NCBI GenBank assembly: GCA_902762385.1
Contig: CACWNQ010000005.1
Coordinates: 62,001 to 126,000 of the forward strand
Length of the DNA: 64,000 nucleotides
Direction of reading: 5' to 3'
DNA from: an uncultured Bacteroidales bacterium
GTDB lineage: Bacteria; Bacteroidota; Bacteroidia; Bacteroidales; Muribaculaceae
Positions 1-9,548 of this stretch are shown one piece after another. The notes under the pieces were generated by a model that had not been told where the DNA came from, did not search any database, and saw nothing but the letters and a program-made list of their open reading frames with translations. The position numbers were made by a program, and so were the translations under genes. Positions within the stretch are counted from its first letter, which is position 1. Each line of letters begins with the position of its first letter.

Positions 1-1234
1 TGAGGTGAAGGTCCTCTTGTGGTGAGAACTTGTCGTAGCTTGAAAGCAGGGCATAGCGGTTAGGGCCAAAGTATAGGTAGAACGATGCTGGAGCGGGGTT
101 CTGCGAGCTGTATTCCACACTCGAGGTCACGTTGATGTCCTTGAGGTAGATGTCATATTCCTTGGGATTCTTGTCCTTGTCGTAGGCTGTGCTGCTGAGC
201 TTGGCACCAGTGAATGCCTGGTTGGCGATGATTGCAGTTGAGAAGAACTGGCTCTTGCCCGAAATCCACTTAATGCGTTCTTGCACTGTCTCTTCCTTGC
301 TGCCGTTCTCGCTCAGGTTGTCGACATCATCGTTGTCGCCTTGTATCTTCCAGTAGAGGGCGCTATTGCGCTCCTCAAATTGCTTTCCGGCCTCTTGTCG
401 CTTGATTTTCTGGTTCCAGGCGAAGTCCATGGTGCTGATGTTGGTGGGAATCACCTTGTCCATGCCGCTTTGCACGACTTCCATGCGCACCATGTAGGTT
501 CCTGGCACCAGTGTGTAGCGCAGGCTCCACTTGGCTCCACCTTCTAGGTTCATGCTCATTGTCACGCTGCTATCGGTCTTCTCTTCGGGGGTGAAAAAGA
601 AGTCACGAGTGTCGTAGCGCTGAGTGTTGGAGTTAAGAGTGAAGCTATAGCTGTTGTTGTCGGGATTGATAATCTCGACGGGCACACTCTTGTTGTTCTT
701 GTAGTCCTCTTGGGTTCGGTAAGCTTTGTATCCCTTGAGTGTGGCGCGGCTCACCATGCCGCCCTTGGTGTTGACTTCAATCTTTATTGAATCGTTCTCG
801 AGTGCAATGGTTTTCTCCTCGCCGCTAAGGTTCGCGCTGAATGCCGAAGCCTGGGCATACTTGCTGATGACGTTTTTAACAGCCTGCACAGCAAGATTCT
901 GCGATCGTGGGTCGTCGGTCTTGGCCTGTGTGAGCGATGCCAGGTCGATGGCCTTATTGTCAATCTTGACAGTGCCAGTGGCCTTGCCGTTATCGTTGTT
1001 AAGCGTAACGCCCTCGAATGTGATTGCGCCGTTCTTGGCAGTGATGGTGTCGAGCAAGGTCATTTCGGCAGCTGTCAGTGTGTCGATGCTGGCGTTAGTG
1101 GCCTTGCTGGTGCTGTTCTCGGTGGTAGTTGCCTGCTGCTTGTTTGGTGTGTTCTCTTCTTTGGGCTGGAAATACATGAATCCAAAGATTACTGCACACA
1201 TCAGCAACATGCCTATGACCGTGTTTTTGTCCAT
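1..1234 (-). CDS. yidC: YidC membrane protein insertase, N-terminal part (cut by window start)
   Basis: The reverse strand from the ATG at 1234 reads about 411 codons without a stop and runs off the window. The N-terminus is a short cytoplasmic start, MDKNTVIG, followed by one membrane segment (about residues 6-22). A Gln/Thr/Ser-rich linker and then a long periplasmic beta-rich domain follow, as in Gram-negative YidC. The C-terminal five-helix insertase core would lie outside the window. YidC inserts and folds inner-membrane proteins, alone or with SecYEG. It lies 53 bp downstream of pyrG on the same strand, and the pyrG-yidC pair is common in Bacteroidales, so the two are probably co-transcribed. 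Identity rests on the N-terminal anchor, the P1-like domain and this context. I did not see the conserved core. Confidence 0.88.
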   Translation of the reverse strand, partial: MDKNTVIGMLLMCAVIFGFMYFQPKEENTPNKQQATTTENSTSKATNASIDTLTAAEMTLLDTITAKNGAITFEGVTLNNDNGKATGTVKIDNKAIDLASLTQAKTDDPRSQNLAVQAVKNVISKYAQASAFSANLSGEEKTIALENDSIKIEVNTKGGMVSRATLKGYKAYRTQEDYKNNKSVPVEIINPDNNSYSFTLNSNTQRYDTRDFFFTPEEKTDSSVTMSMNLEGGAKWSLRYTLVPGTYMVRMEVVQSGMDKVIPTNISTMDFAWNQKIKRQEAGKQFEERNSALYWKIQGDNDDVDNLSENGSKEETVQERIKWISGKSQFFSTAIIANQAFTGAKLSSTAYDKDKNPKEYDIYLKDINVTSSVEYSSQNPAPASFYLYFGPNRYALLSSYDKFSPQEDLHL

Positions 1235-1287
1235 AATGTTTTTATATAATGTACTGTTTCTTGTGTTGGTTGTTGGTTAGTTAGAGC

Positions 1288-2940
<1,653 letters not shown>

Positions 2941-2960
2941 TTATTACATTATTACAAACT

Positions 2961-2969
2961 GCAAAGGTA
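2961..2969 (-). promoter_or_regulatory. Probable pyrG promoter (-7 box TACCTTTGC)
   Basis: The reverse strand reads TACCTTTGC, an exact match to the Bacteroidetes -7 element TAnnTTTG. I see no TTG at the usual 19-21 nt upstream, so the -33 part is weak or absent. Transcription would begin near 2957, giving a leader of about 50 nt to the GTG start of pyrG. Confidence 0.5.
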
Positions 2970-3074
2970 ATAATTTTTGCGATAAGTGAACCACTATAAA
3001 GGCACAAAATTTGAATTAACCAATTTTTACCAACAAAAATGAAGGAAAAAAACAACCCCTTTCCATCAGTGACA

Positions 3075-3197
3075 TAAAAAAAGAGCCCGCTTCGATTCAC
3101 ATCGTGCGGGTCTTTTATTATTTACTTAACTATTATTGTTTAAAAAGTCTATGTGAGATGTGTAGCTCAACTAATAACTAATTCACTTTAAAATTTT
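3075..3197 (-). ncRNA. Candidate small RNA gene (own promoter and intrinsic terminator), or pyrG leader
   Basis: The reverse strand has a textbook promoter at 3235-3204. About 85 nt after the predicted start comes a hairpin (3083-3116) made of GACCCGC, an inner CGAT-GTGA-ATCG helix with a GNRA-type loop, and GCGGGCTC. It is followed by seven T residues (3076-3082). No open reading frame of note lies between promoter and hairpin, so the product would be an RNA of about 120 nt. pyrG has its own -7 box downstream (2961-2969), which favours a separate RNA gene over an attenuated pyrG leader, but both remain possible. I do not recognise the family. Confidence 0.55.
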
Positions 3198-3203
3198 CAC
3201 GAT

Positions 3204-3235
3204 GCAAAGTTATGGGTGATTTGCGGGGTGGGCAA
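3204..3235 (-). promoter_or_regulatory. Promoter of candidate small RNA
   Basis: The reverse strand reads TTG (3235-3233), a 20-nt spacer, then TAACTTTGC (3212-3204). This matches the Bacteroidetes housekeeping promoter in both boxes and spacing. The 16 bases TAACTTTGCATCGTGA recur identically at the cobalamin-riboswitch promoter (24724-24739). Confidence 0.75.
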
Positions 3236-3277
3236 TCACTATGATTAGGTAATTTTGCTTAAAGGAGTCATTATTAC

Positions 3278-3308
3278 TTGTGGTTTTGTGCAAAAAAGCC
3301 TATTTTTG
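3278..3308 (+). promoter_or_regulatory. Promoter of TraB/GumN gene
   Basis: TTG at 3278-3280, a 20-nt spacer and TATTTTTG at 3301-3308 match the Bacteroidetes consensus. The predicted start of transcription (near 3312) lies downstream of the earlier in-frame start at 3255, which is why the gene is called from 3342. Confidence 0.7.
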
Positions 3309-3341
3309 TGGTCAAAAAACAACAAAATTAATAATATCGTG

Positions 3342-4232
3342 ATGAGAAAGTTGCTGATTTCATTGCTGGCACTATTGTGTGCCACGGGCGCTCAGGCCCA
3401 GCTGCTGTGGCGTATCACTGGCGGCAATTGCTACAAGCCGTCCTACATGTTTGGCACCATCCACCTTGAGTCGTCGAGCTACATCGACAGTGTGCCAGGC
3501 TTGAGCGAGGTGATGGGCCGTGTCGACGCCATCTATGGCGAGGTGGTGCAGGATGAGATGATGAGCAAGAATGTGATGAGCAAGGTGCTCAAGCAGTCGG
3601 TGGCTCCTGCCGACAGTACTATCGACCGGTTGTTGACCCCCGAGCAGTATAAGATGGTTGACAGTGTGGTGAGCAGGTACATGATGGGACTGATAGGACT
3701 CGACCGTCTGAGCAAGTTGAAGCCCATGGCCATTGTCATGCAGCTCGAGGCAATGCAGATGGCTAAGTATTTCCCCGACTTCAAGTCGCTTGCAGGTGGC
3801 GGCATCGACATGGCAGTGCAGCGCCGCGGCAGCGAGCTTGGCAAGTATGTGGGAGGCTTCGAGACAGTGGAGCAGCAATTGTCGATAGCCTATGGTAGCA
3901 CCTTGCAAGAGCAGGCTCGCGTGCTAGTGGAGATGTGCGCTAGCGACAATGAGTTTGCCCAGAACAACCATAGGTTGTGCGACTTGTATCACACTCAGGA
4001 TTTTAAAGCCTTGCAGGAGCATCTTTTTGACCCTGAGCGAGGCATGAGCGGCGAGAACCTGGAGCGCATGTGCTACTCACGCAACCGCAAGTGGATGGAC
4101 AGGATTGTTGCAACATTGCCAGTGCAAAGCATGCTCATTGTGGTGGGTGCAGCGCACTTGATGGGCGAGCAGGGCTTGATAGAGCTCTTGCGCTCTCGAG
4201 GTTATGTGGTCGAGGCAGTTTCGGCTCCATGA
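3342..4232 (+). CDS. TraB/GumN family secreted protein
   Basis: 296 residues. The start at 3342 gives a clean signal peptide, MRKLLISLLALLCATGAQAQ; an earlier in-frame start at 3255 is upstream of the predicted transcription start. The mature protein opens with LLWRITGG and the family motif FGTIHL (a Gly-x-x-His signature thought to be metal binding) and ends with the second conserved block VVGAAHLMGEQG followed by GYVVEAV. TraB/GumN proteins are predicted metal-dependent hydrolases or chelators, often periplasmic or lipid-anchored in Bacteroidetes, and no reaction is firmly assigned. The gene stands alone between the small RNA region and the efflux operon, with its own promoter. Family assignment is firm; function is unknown. 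Confidence 0.85.
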   Translation: MRKLLISLLALLCATGAQAQLLWRITGGNCYKPSYMFGTIHLESSSYIDSVPGLSEVMGRVDAIYGEVVQDEMMSKNVMSKVLKQSVAPADSTIDRLLTPEQYKMVDSVVSRYMMGLIGLDRLSKLKPMAIVMQLEAMQMAKYFPDFKSLAGGGIDMAVQRRGSELGKYVGGFETVEQQLSIAYGSTLQEQARVLVEMCASDNEFAQNNHRLCDLYHTQDFKALQEHLFDPERGMSGENLERMCYSRNRKWMDRIVATLPVQSMLIVVGAAHLMGEQGLIELLRSRGYVVEAVSAP

Positions 4233-4321
4233 GGCCATGTGACGAGAGAGGGGCAATGTTCTGTTTTGCACCGATAGTGTTCCGTTTTTTCTTGCTATGT
4301 GTAGATTGAGTCAGAATGCTA

Positions 4322-4353
4322 TTGCTTGCAATTAAAGAAATATGTATTTTTGC
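4322..4353 (+). promoter_or_regulatory. Promoter of the TolC-HlyD-permease efflux operon
   Basis: TTG at 4322-4324, a 20-nt spacer and TATTTTTGC at 4345-4353. Transcription would start near 4356, 17 nt before the ATG at 4373, supporting that start over the in-frame one at 4316. Confidence 0.75.
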
Positions 4354-4372
4354 GCTTAATTTTTTTAAATAT

Positions 4373-5794
4373 ATGTATAAGAAATTATTATTATCGTCAT
4401 TGATAATAGGCGTGACCCTAACAGCGAGTGCTCAGGTCACGCTCGACTCGTGCCGGCACATGGCACTTCGCAACAATAAGCAGATGGGCATTGAGCAGCT
4501 CAAGATAGAGCAGGCTAGCTACCAGCGCAAGCAGGCCCAGGCTGCTTACAAGCCGTCGATAGACTTTGCTGGCACCTATATGCACATGGGTCGCAATGTC
4601 TCACTTGTTGACATTGACAACATAACTCCCACTCAGTTTCTTAATCCTGCCACTGGCAACTATGACTTTGTGATAGATGCAGCATCGGGCATTGGTGTAT
4701 CGATTGAAGGCAGTAAGGTGAATGCTGTAACACAGAAGGTGAAGGACGCACTCACGTTTGACACTCACAACATCTTTGCCGCTGGCATACTTGTGACACA
4801 GCCCATCTACATGGGAGGTAAGATTAAAGCTTTGAACCAAATAACAAAGTATGCCGAGGAGATAGCTCAATTGCTTCACGACCGCAAGGCCGAGGATGTG
4901 ATTTATGGGGTGGACCAAGCCTACTGGCTGGTAGTGTCGCTCAAAGCTAAGGAGAAACTTGCCGAAAGCTACTTGCAGCTGGTTACTAACCTTGACAACG
5001 ATGTCAAGAAGATGCTTGAGCAGGGAGTGACCACCCGTGCTGTGCTGCTGAGTGTGGATGTTAAGGTAAATGAGGCCAATGTGGCGCTGACTAAGGTGAG
5101 GAATGGCTTAGTGCTCTCGCGCATGGCTTTGGCGCAATTGTGTGGTGAACCGCTCGATGAGCCCATGATACTAGCCGACGAGGGGCGCACCGACCTTGAT
5201 GTGGGTCTTTATCCCACCCACATTGATATGGCTCAGGTTTATGATCGCCGTAACGACTTCAATGCTCTGGAGCTAGGCGTGAAAGTGTTTGACGAGAAGG
5301 CCAAGGTGGCTCGTAGTGAGATGTTGCCCACTGTTGCTGCTGTGGGTAGTGTGTTCGCTTCAAATCCTCACGTCTATAACGGTTTCAAGAAGGAGTTCGG
5401 CTTCAACTATGTTATTGGTGCAATGGTGAAAATCCCCATCTGGCACTGGGGCGGATTGAGCAACAAGTACAAGGCTGCTCTTGTTGATGCTAAAATCAAG
5501 CGCTTGGAGATGGAGGAGGCCAAAGAAAAAATAGAGCTCCAGGTCACACAAGCCAATTTCAAGTATCAGGAGGCCTATAAGACCTATGAGATGACCAAGG
5601 CCAACCTTGCTCAGGCCGATGAGAACCTGCGCGTGGCACAGCTGGCCTTCCGCGAGGGAATGTCGACCAGCGATGAAGTGCTCACAGCTCAGACGGCATG
5701 GCTTAAAGCACACAGCGAGAAAATTGATGCCGAGATTGATGTGATGATGTGTGACGTATACCTCTCGAAGGTTACCGGACGAATGAATTATTGA
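4373..5794 (+). CDS. TolC-family outer-membrane efflux protein
   Basis: 473 residues from the ATG at 4373, which gives the signal peptide MYKKLLLSSLIIGVTLTASA. The rest is the duplicated OEP pattern: long amphipathic helices rich in Gln, Ala, Lys and Glu with two short beta stretches, and the repeat-typical segments QVTLDSCRHMALRNNKQ near the start and LAFREGMSTSDEVLTAQTAW near the end. Such proteins trimerise into an outer-membrane and periplasmic tunnel. It is the first gene of an operon with an HlyD adaptor (19 bp downstream) and two ABC-2 permeases, so it is probably the exit duct of that pump. The substrate is not evident. Family certain, partner assignment inferred from order. Confidence 0.92.
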   Translation: MYKKLLLSSLIIGVTLTASAQVTLDSCRHMALRNNKQMGIEQLKIEQASYQRKQAQAAYKPSIDFAGTYMHMGRNVSLVDIDNITPTQFLNPATGNYDFVIDAASGIGVSIEGSKVNAVTQKVKDALTFDTHNIFAAGILVTQPIYMGGKIKALNQITKYAEEIAQLLHDRKAEDVIYGVDQAYWLVVSLKAKEKLAESYLQLVTNLDNDVKKMLEQGVTTRAVLLSVDVKVNEANVALTKVRNGLVLSRMALAQLCGEPLDEPMILADEGRTDLDVGLYPTHIDMAQVYDRRNDFNALELGVKVFDEKAKVARSEMLPTVAAVGSVFASNPHVYNGFKKEFGFNYVIGAMVKIPIWHWGGLSNKYKAALVDAKIKRLEMEEAKEKIELQVTQANFKYQEAYKTYEMTKANLAQADENLRVAQLAFREGMSTSDEVLTAQTAWLKAHSEKIDAEIDVMMCDVYLSKVTGRMNY

Positions 5795-5813
5795 TGCTAA
5801 AAACACATGAGAT

Positions 5814-7055
5814 ATGGAAAATAATCAAAATAAAGAGACCGAGAAGCAGGAATGGAACAAGTTTCAGGATGCTAATGATAAATCATCGGACAATGGAGTG
5901 AAATCACAAGAGAAACCGGTGAAAAAGGAGTCGAAAGCAACTGCGCCTGCTCAAAAAACGCTACCGGTAGCCGAGAAACCCAAGAGCGCTGAGGAAGAGG
6001 CTGCAGAGCAGAAGGCCAAGCGACGCAAAATTCGCCAGGCCAAGCGCTTGTCGCTCATAGGTGCTATGCTCATCCTTGTGGCAGTGGTTGCTGGCATGGC
6101 CATATGGGGCATTTTGCACCTGCGCCCTGCCGATAGAACTATTCAGGGCCAGGCCGACTGCGATGTGGTGCGCATAAGTGGCAAACTTGCCGGTCGCCTT
6201 GTAGAACTCTATGTCAAGGAAGGCGACTATGTGCACAAGGGGCAACGACTTGCCAAGATTTACTCTTCGACCACCGATGCCACCCTGACGAAGGCAAAGG
6301 AGATGAAGAATGTTGCTTCAAGCCAAAATCTTAAGGTTGAACGAGGTACGCGCTATGAGATAATAGAGTCGGCACGCAAGGTGGTTGAACAAGCTAGGTC
6401 GGCTAAGCAGCAAGCCATTGCAGCCGAGGAGATAACCCGCAAGACCTTTGAGCGACTCGACAATCTGTTTAAAGAAGGTGTTGTGAGCGAGCAGAAGCGC
6501 GACGAAGCCAAGGCTGCTCTTGATGCTGCCACAGCCGCAGTGGGCACTGCCACAGCTGCAGTCGAGACTGCCGAGGCTCAGCTAGAGATGGCTCAGAATG
6601 GACCTCAGGACGAAGACAAAGAGGCATCGCGAGGCATGGAGCATGTGGCCGAGGCAACTGTTAAAGAGGTTGAGGCCGTGCTTGAGGATCAATATCTCAT
6701 TGCACCATGCAGCGGTGAGGTGTCGAGCATCTATCCTCACATTGGCGAACTAGTGATTATGGGCTCACCCATCATGACAATATCTCAGCTCGACGATATG
6801 TGGGCTGCCTTTAATGTTCGTGAAGAAAAACTTAACGACCTTGGGGTGGGCAAGGAAATCAATGTGATGATTCCTGCTCTCAATAACAAGGAAGCAACGA
6901 TGAAGGTGTTCTATGTGCACGACATGGGAAGTTTTGCAACATGGAGCGCAACCAAGGCCTATGGCGACTACGACAGCAAGACTTTCGAGGTCAAGGCTCG
7001 CCCGGTGAAGACAATTGAGGGATTCAGGCCTGGCATGTCGGTAATACTTAAGTAG
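5814..7055 (+). CDS. HlyD/EmrA-type membrane fusion protein (efflux adaptor)
   Basis: 413 residues. A highly charged cytoplasmic tail of about 75 residues (Lys/Glu/Gln-rich) precedes one membrane anchor near 78-102 (LSLIGAMLILVAVVAGMAIW). Then comes the first half of a biotinyl-lipoyl domain (GRLVELYVKEGDYVHKGQRL), a long helical hairpin (about 150-280, Ala/Glu-rich with GVVSEQKRDEAKAALDAA), the second lipoyl half (IAPCSGEVSSIYPHIGELV) and a beta-barrel ending in GFRPGMSVILK. The adaptor would bridge the permeases and the TolC-like duct. The unusually long charged N-terminal extension is worth noting. Layout resembles E. coli YbhG/YhiI. Confidence 0.92.
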   Translation: MENNQNKETEKQEWNKFQDANDKSSDNGVKSQEKPVKKESKATAPAQKTLPVAEKPKSAEEEAAEQKAKRRKIRQAKRLSLIGAMLILVAVVAGMAIWGILHLRPADRTIQGQADCDVVRISGKLAGRLVELYVKEGDYVHKGQRLAKIYSSTTDATLTKAKEMKNVASSQNLKVERGTRYEIIESARKVVEQARSAKQQAIAAEEITRKTFERLDNLFKEGVVSEQKRDEAKAALDAATAAVGTATAAVETAEAQLEMAQNGPQDEDKEASRGMEHVAEATVKEVEAVLEDQYLIAPCSGEVSSIYPHIGELVIMGSPIMTISQLDDMWAAFNVREEKLNDLGVGKEINVMIPALNNKEATMKVFYVHDMGSFATWSATKAYGDYDSKTFEVKARPVKTIEGFRPGMSVILK

Positions 7056-7063
7056 AGAGTAAA

Positions 7064-8227
7064 GTGTTAAGGATTCTTGTCAACTCGATAATACGAGGCT
7101 GGAAACAGCTGGCCAGGCGACCGTTGTACATTTGTATGATGGTCATTGTGCCTCTTGTTAGTGCTTGGTTCTTCTTCGACCTCATGAAGGACGGAGTGGT
7201 ACAGCGCACACCAGTGGGTATCGTCGACCTTGACAAGAGCGACCTCTCACGCAAGCTCACACGCAACCTCAGCGCTTTCCAGCAGGTTAGTATCGTCAAG
7301 ACCTACGGCAATTATCACGAGGCTATCGATGCTGTGCAGCGTGGCGAGGTTTTCGGCTTCTTCTTCATTCCCAGCGACTTTTCGACAAAGGCGTTGAGTA
7401 ACAAGAAACCCACTTTGAGCTACTACATCAACTATTCCTATTACGCTCCCGCCTCGATGCAGTTTAAGGGTTTCAAGACCCTTACTGTGCTGGCCAACGG
7501 TGGCATCGTTAGTAGTGTGCTCACCACATTGGGCCTTCCAAGCCAAATGGTGAGTGCTACATTGCAACCCATTGTCACTCATGTGCATCCTCTCAAGAAT
7601 CCATGGTTGAGTTATAATTACTATCTGAGTGGCTCATTTGTGCCATGCTTGTTGGCATTGATTGTGATGCTGATAACGGCGTTCAGCATTGGCATGGAGT
7701 GGCACGCAGGCACGAGCCGCAACTGGCTGCGCACGGCCGACAATTCTATTGTTCTTGCTACCTTTACCAAGATGTTTCCCCACACGTTTATCTTCATCAA
7801 TGTGGGGCTGTGGATACAGTACATGATGTATGTGAATTACGGGTTCCCTCTCAACTGCAATCCGTGGCACATGATAGCGGCGATGGCATTGCTGGTGCTT
7901 GCGTGCCAGGGATTTGCGCTGTTTGTAATCAGCCTAGTGCCCAACTTTAGGTATGCTTCAACAATATGTACATTATTGGGCATGTTGTCGTTCAGCTTTT
8001 GTGGTTTTTCTCTACCTGAGGAAGCCATGTACTCCTGGGTGACGCCATTGGGCTACCTGATGCCAATCAAGTATTACTTCTTGATTTATGTCGACCAAGC
8101 GTTGAATGGCGTTGACTTATATTATTCACGTTACTACTATGTGATACTGATTGCCTATAGCTTGTTGCCTGCCACAATGTTGTGGAAGCTGCGCAAGCAC
8201 TGTCTTAACCCATTCTATATTCCATAG
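7064..8227 (+). CDS. ABC-2 type transporter permease, first of a pair
   Basis: 387 residues starting at a GTG 8 bp after the HlyD stop; no better ATG lies nearby and the N-terminal membrane segment begins at once. The topology is that of ABC-2 (YhhJ/YbhR-like) permeases: one N-terminal helix (about 20-40), a large extracytoplasmic domain (about 45-175), then five or six helices (about 180-375). It would form a heterodimer with the next gene. No ATP-binding subunit is encoded in this operon, so the energising ATPase must be elsewhere or absent. Export of drugs, lipids or polysaccharide precursors are all possible. Confidence 0.88.
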   Translation: MLRILVNSIIRGWKQLARRPLYICMMVIVPLVSAWFFFDLMKDGVVQRTPVGIVDLDKSDLSRKLTRNLSAFQQVSIVKTYGNYHEAIDAVQRGEVFGFFFIPSDFSTKALSNKKPTLSYYINYSYYAPASMQFKGFKTLTVLANGGIVSSVLTTLGLPSQMVSATLQPIVTHVHPLKNPWLSYNYYLSGSFVPCLLALIVMLITAFSIGMEWHAGTSRNWLRTADNSIVLATFTKMFPHTFIFINVGLWIQYMMYVNYGFPLNCNPWHMIAAMALLVLACQGFALFVISLVPNFRYASTICTLLGMLSFSFCGFSLPEEAMYSWVTPLGYLMPIKYYFLIYVDQALNGVDLYYSRYYYVILIAYSLLPATMLWKLRKHCLNPFYIP

Positions 8228-8232
8228 TAAAG

Positions 8233-9525
8233 ATGAAAGAAAGTGGTGAGAAAATAGGATGGCTGCATAGCATTGGACTCTCGATGATACAGGAGTTCAA
8301 GCTCATCTTTCGAGATGAGGCTGTGATTATATTCTTTGTGGTGCTGGCAATCGTGTATCCACCACTTTACTCACTCATCTATAATCCTGAGGTGGTGCAC
8401 GATGAGGCAATGGTTGTGGTTGATGATAGCCATTCAGAGCTCTCTCGTGAGTTTGTGCGAAAGCTTGATGCCACCCCCGACGTTAAAATCAAGGGCTATG
8501 CCCACGACATGGAAGAGGCCAAGCAGATGATGGCTCGCAAAGAGTGTTATGGAATAGCCTTTTTCCCTGCCAATTTCGAGACCGAGGTTATGCGTGGCAA
8601 TCAGGGCCATGTCGCACTATACACCGACATGAGCGTGATGATGCGTTACAAAGCCATGCTCACTGCTCTTACTAATGTGCAAATGGAGATGTGTTCAAAG
8701 ATTCAGGGTGAGAAGATGCAAAATGTTATCAATATGGATGGTGGTTTTGTCGAAAGCCGTCAGGTGCCATTGGGGAACACGGCAATGGGAATAGCTTCGG
8801 CAGTGCTACCTTTCATTCTCGTCTATGTGTTGCAGCAAGGCATGATAATGGGTATCGCGATGAATCATGCTGGTAGCATAGGTCGCCGCCGTCGCAACCG
8901 TGGCATCGACCGCCTTGATGAGGCCAAGGCGCTACCTGGCGCGATGATTATTGGCAAGGCGCTCGTGCACTTGTTTTACTATCTTTTCCCGGCAATTTTT
9001 GCTCTGCACATCGTACCCTTGATTTTCAAATTCCCGATGAACGGCAGTTTCATTGAGATAGCGCTTCTCATGTTCCCATTCCTGTTGGCGTCCTCGTTCA
9101 TGGGGCAGTCGCTGCGCGTGTTTGTCAATAACCGTGAGGGCGTGTTCTTGATACTTGCTTTCACATCACTAATCTTTGTGTTTCTCACAGGCGTGTCGTG
9201 GCCTCATTACCAGATTGCTCCCTATTGGGATGTGATTAGCAGGATGATACCAGGCTATTGGGGCTCAACGGCCTATGTCCAAATGCAAGTCAATGGAGCA
9301 TCGTTATCGCAGATGAAAGACTTCTATACGTCGCTTTGGGTTCTTTGTGGCATTTGGTTTGTGATAGCTTATCTAGTAGAAATATTGGTATTAAGACCCA
9401 AATATCGTGCCATGCAGCTTGAGTGTGAACTTGATCCTGAGGCTCTTAACAAGCACACCCTTTATCTTCAAGGTGATGACAACATGCTCAACCCCGAGCT
9501 CCTCGATGACGATGATGAAGAATAA
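8233..9525 (+). CDS. ABC-2 type transporter permease, second of a pair
   Basis: 430 residues, starting 5 bp after the previous stop. The architecture matches its neighbour: an N-terminal helix near 25-50 (AVIIFFVVLAIVYPPLYSLI), a periplasmic domain, then a five- to six-helix bundle. The stretch GRRRRNRGIDRLDEA between helices is a basic cytoplasmic loop typical of ABC-2 coupling regions. The C-terminus is acidic (LLDDDDEE). Together with the preceding permease, HlyD and TolC proteins it makes a tripartite exporter without a visible ATPase. Confidence 0.88.
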   Translation: MKESGEKIGWLHSIGLSMIQEFKLIFRDEAVIIFFVVLAIVYPPLYSLIYNPEVVHDEAMVVVDDSHSELSREFVRKLDATPDVKIKGYAHDMEEAKQMMARKECYGIAFFPANFETEVMRGNQGHVALYTDMSVMMRYKAMLTALTNVQMEMCSKIQGEKMQNVINMDGGFVESRQVPLGNTAMGIASAVLPFILVYVLQQGMIMGIAMNHAGSIGRRRRNRGIDRLDEAKALPGAMIIGKALVHLFYYLFPAIFALHIVPLIFKFPMNGSFIEIALLMFPFLLASSFMGQSLRVFVNNREGVFLILAFTSLIFVFLTGVSWPHYQIAPYWDVISRMIPGYWGSTAYVQMQVNGASLSQMKDFYTSLWVLCGIWFVIAYLVEILVLRPKYRAMQLECELDPEALNKHTLYLQGDDNMLNPELLDDDDEE

Positions 9526-9548
9526 AAGTTATTAATTCTTGAATAGCT

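Noticed and set aside
281-1280. Plus-strand frames (88 and 184 codons) at the window start
   Set aside because: They lie opposite yidC; their hydrophobic look comes from reverse reading of the yidC coding sequence.
3083-3175. tRNA-like words (TTCGATTC and TGTAGCTCAA) upstream of pyrG
   Set aside because: The arms do not pair and the order is wrong for a cloverleaf; the TTCGATTC word is part of the terminator-like hairpin.
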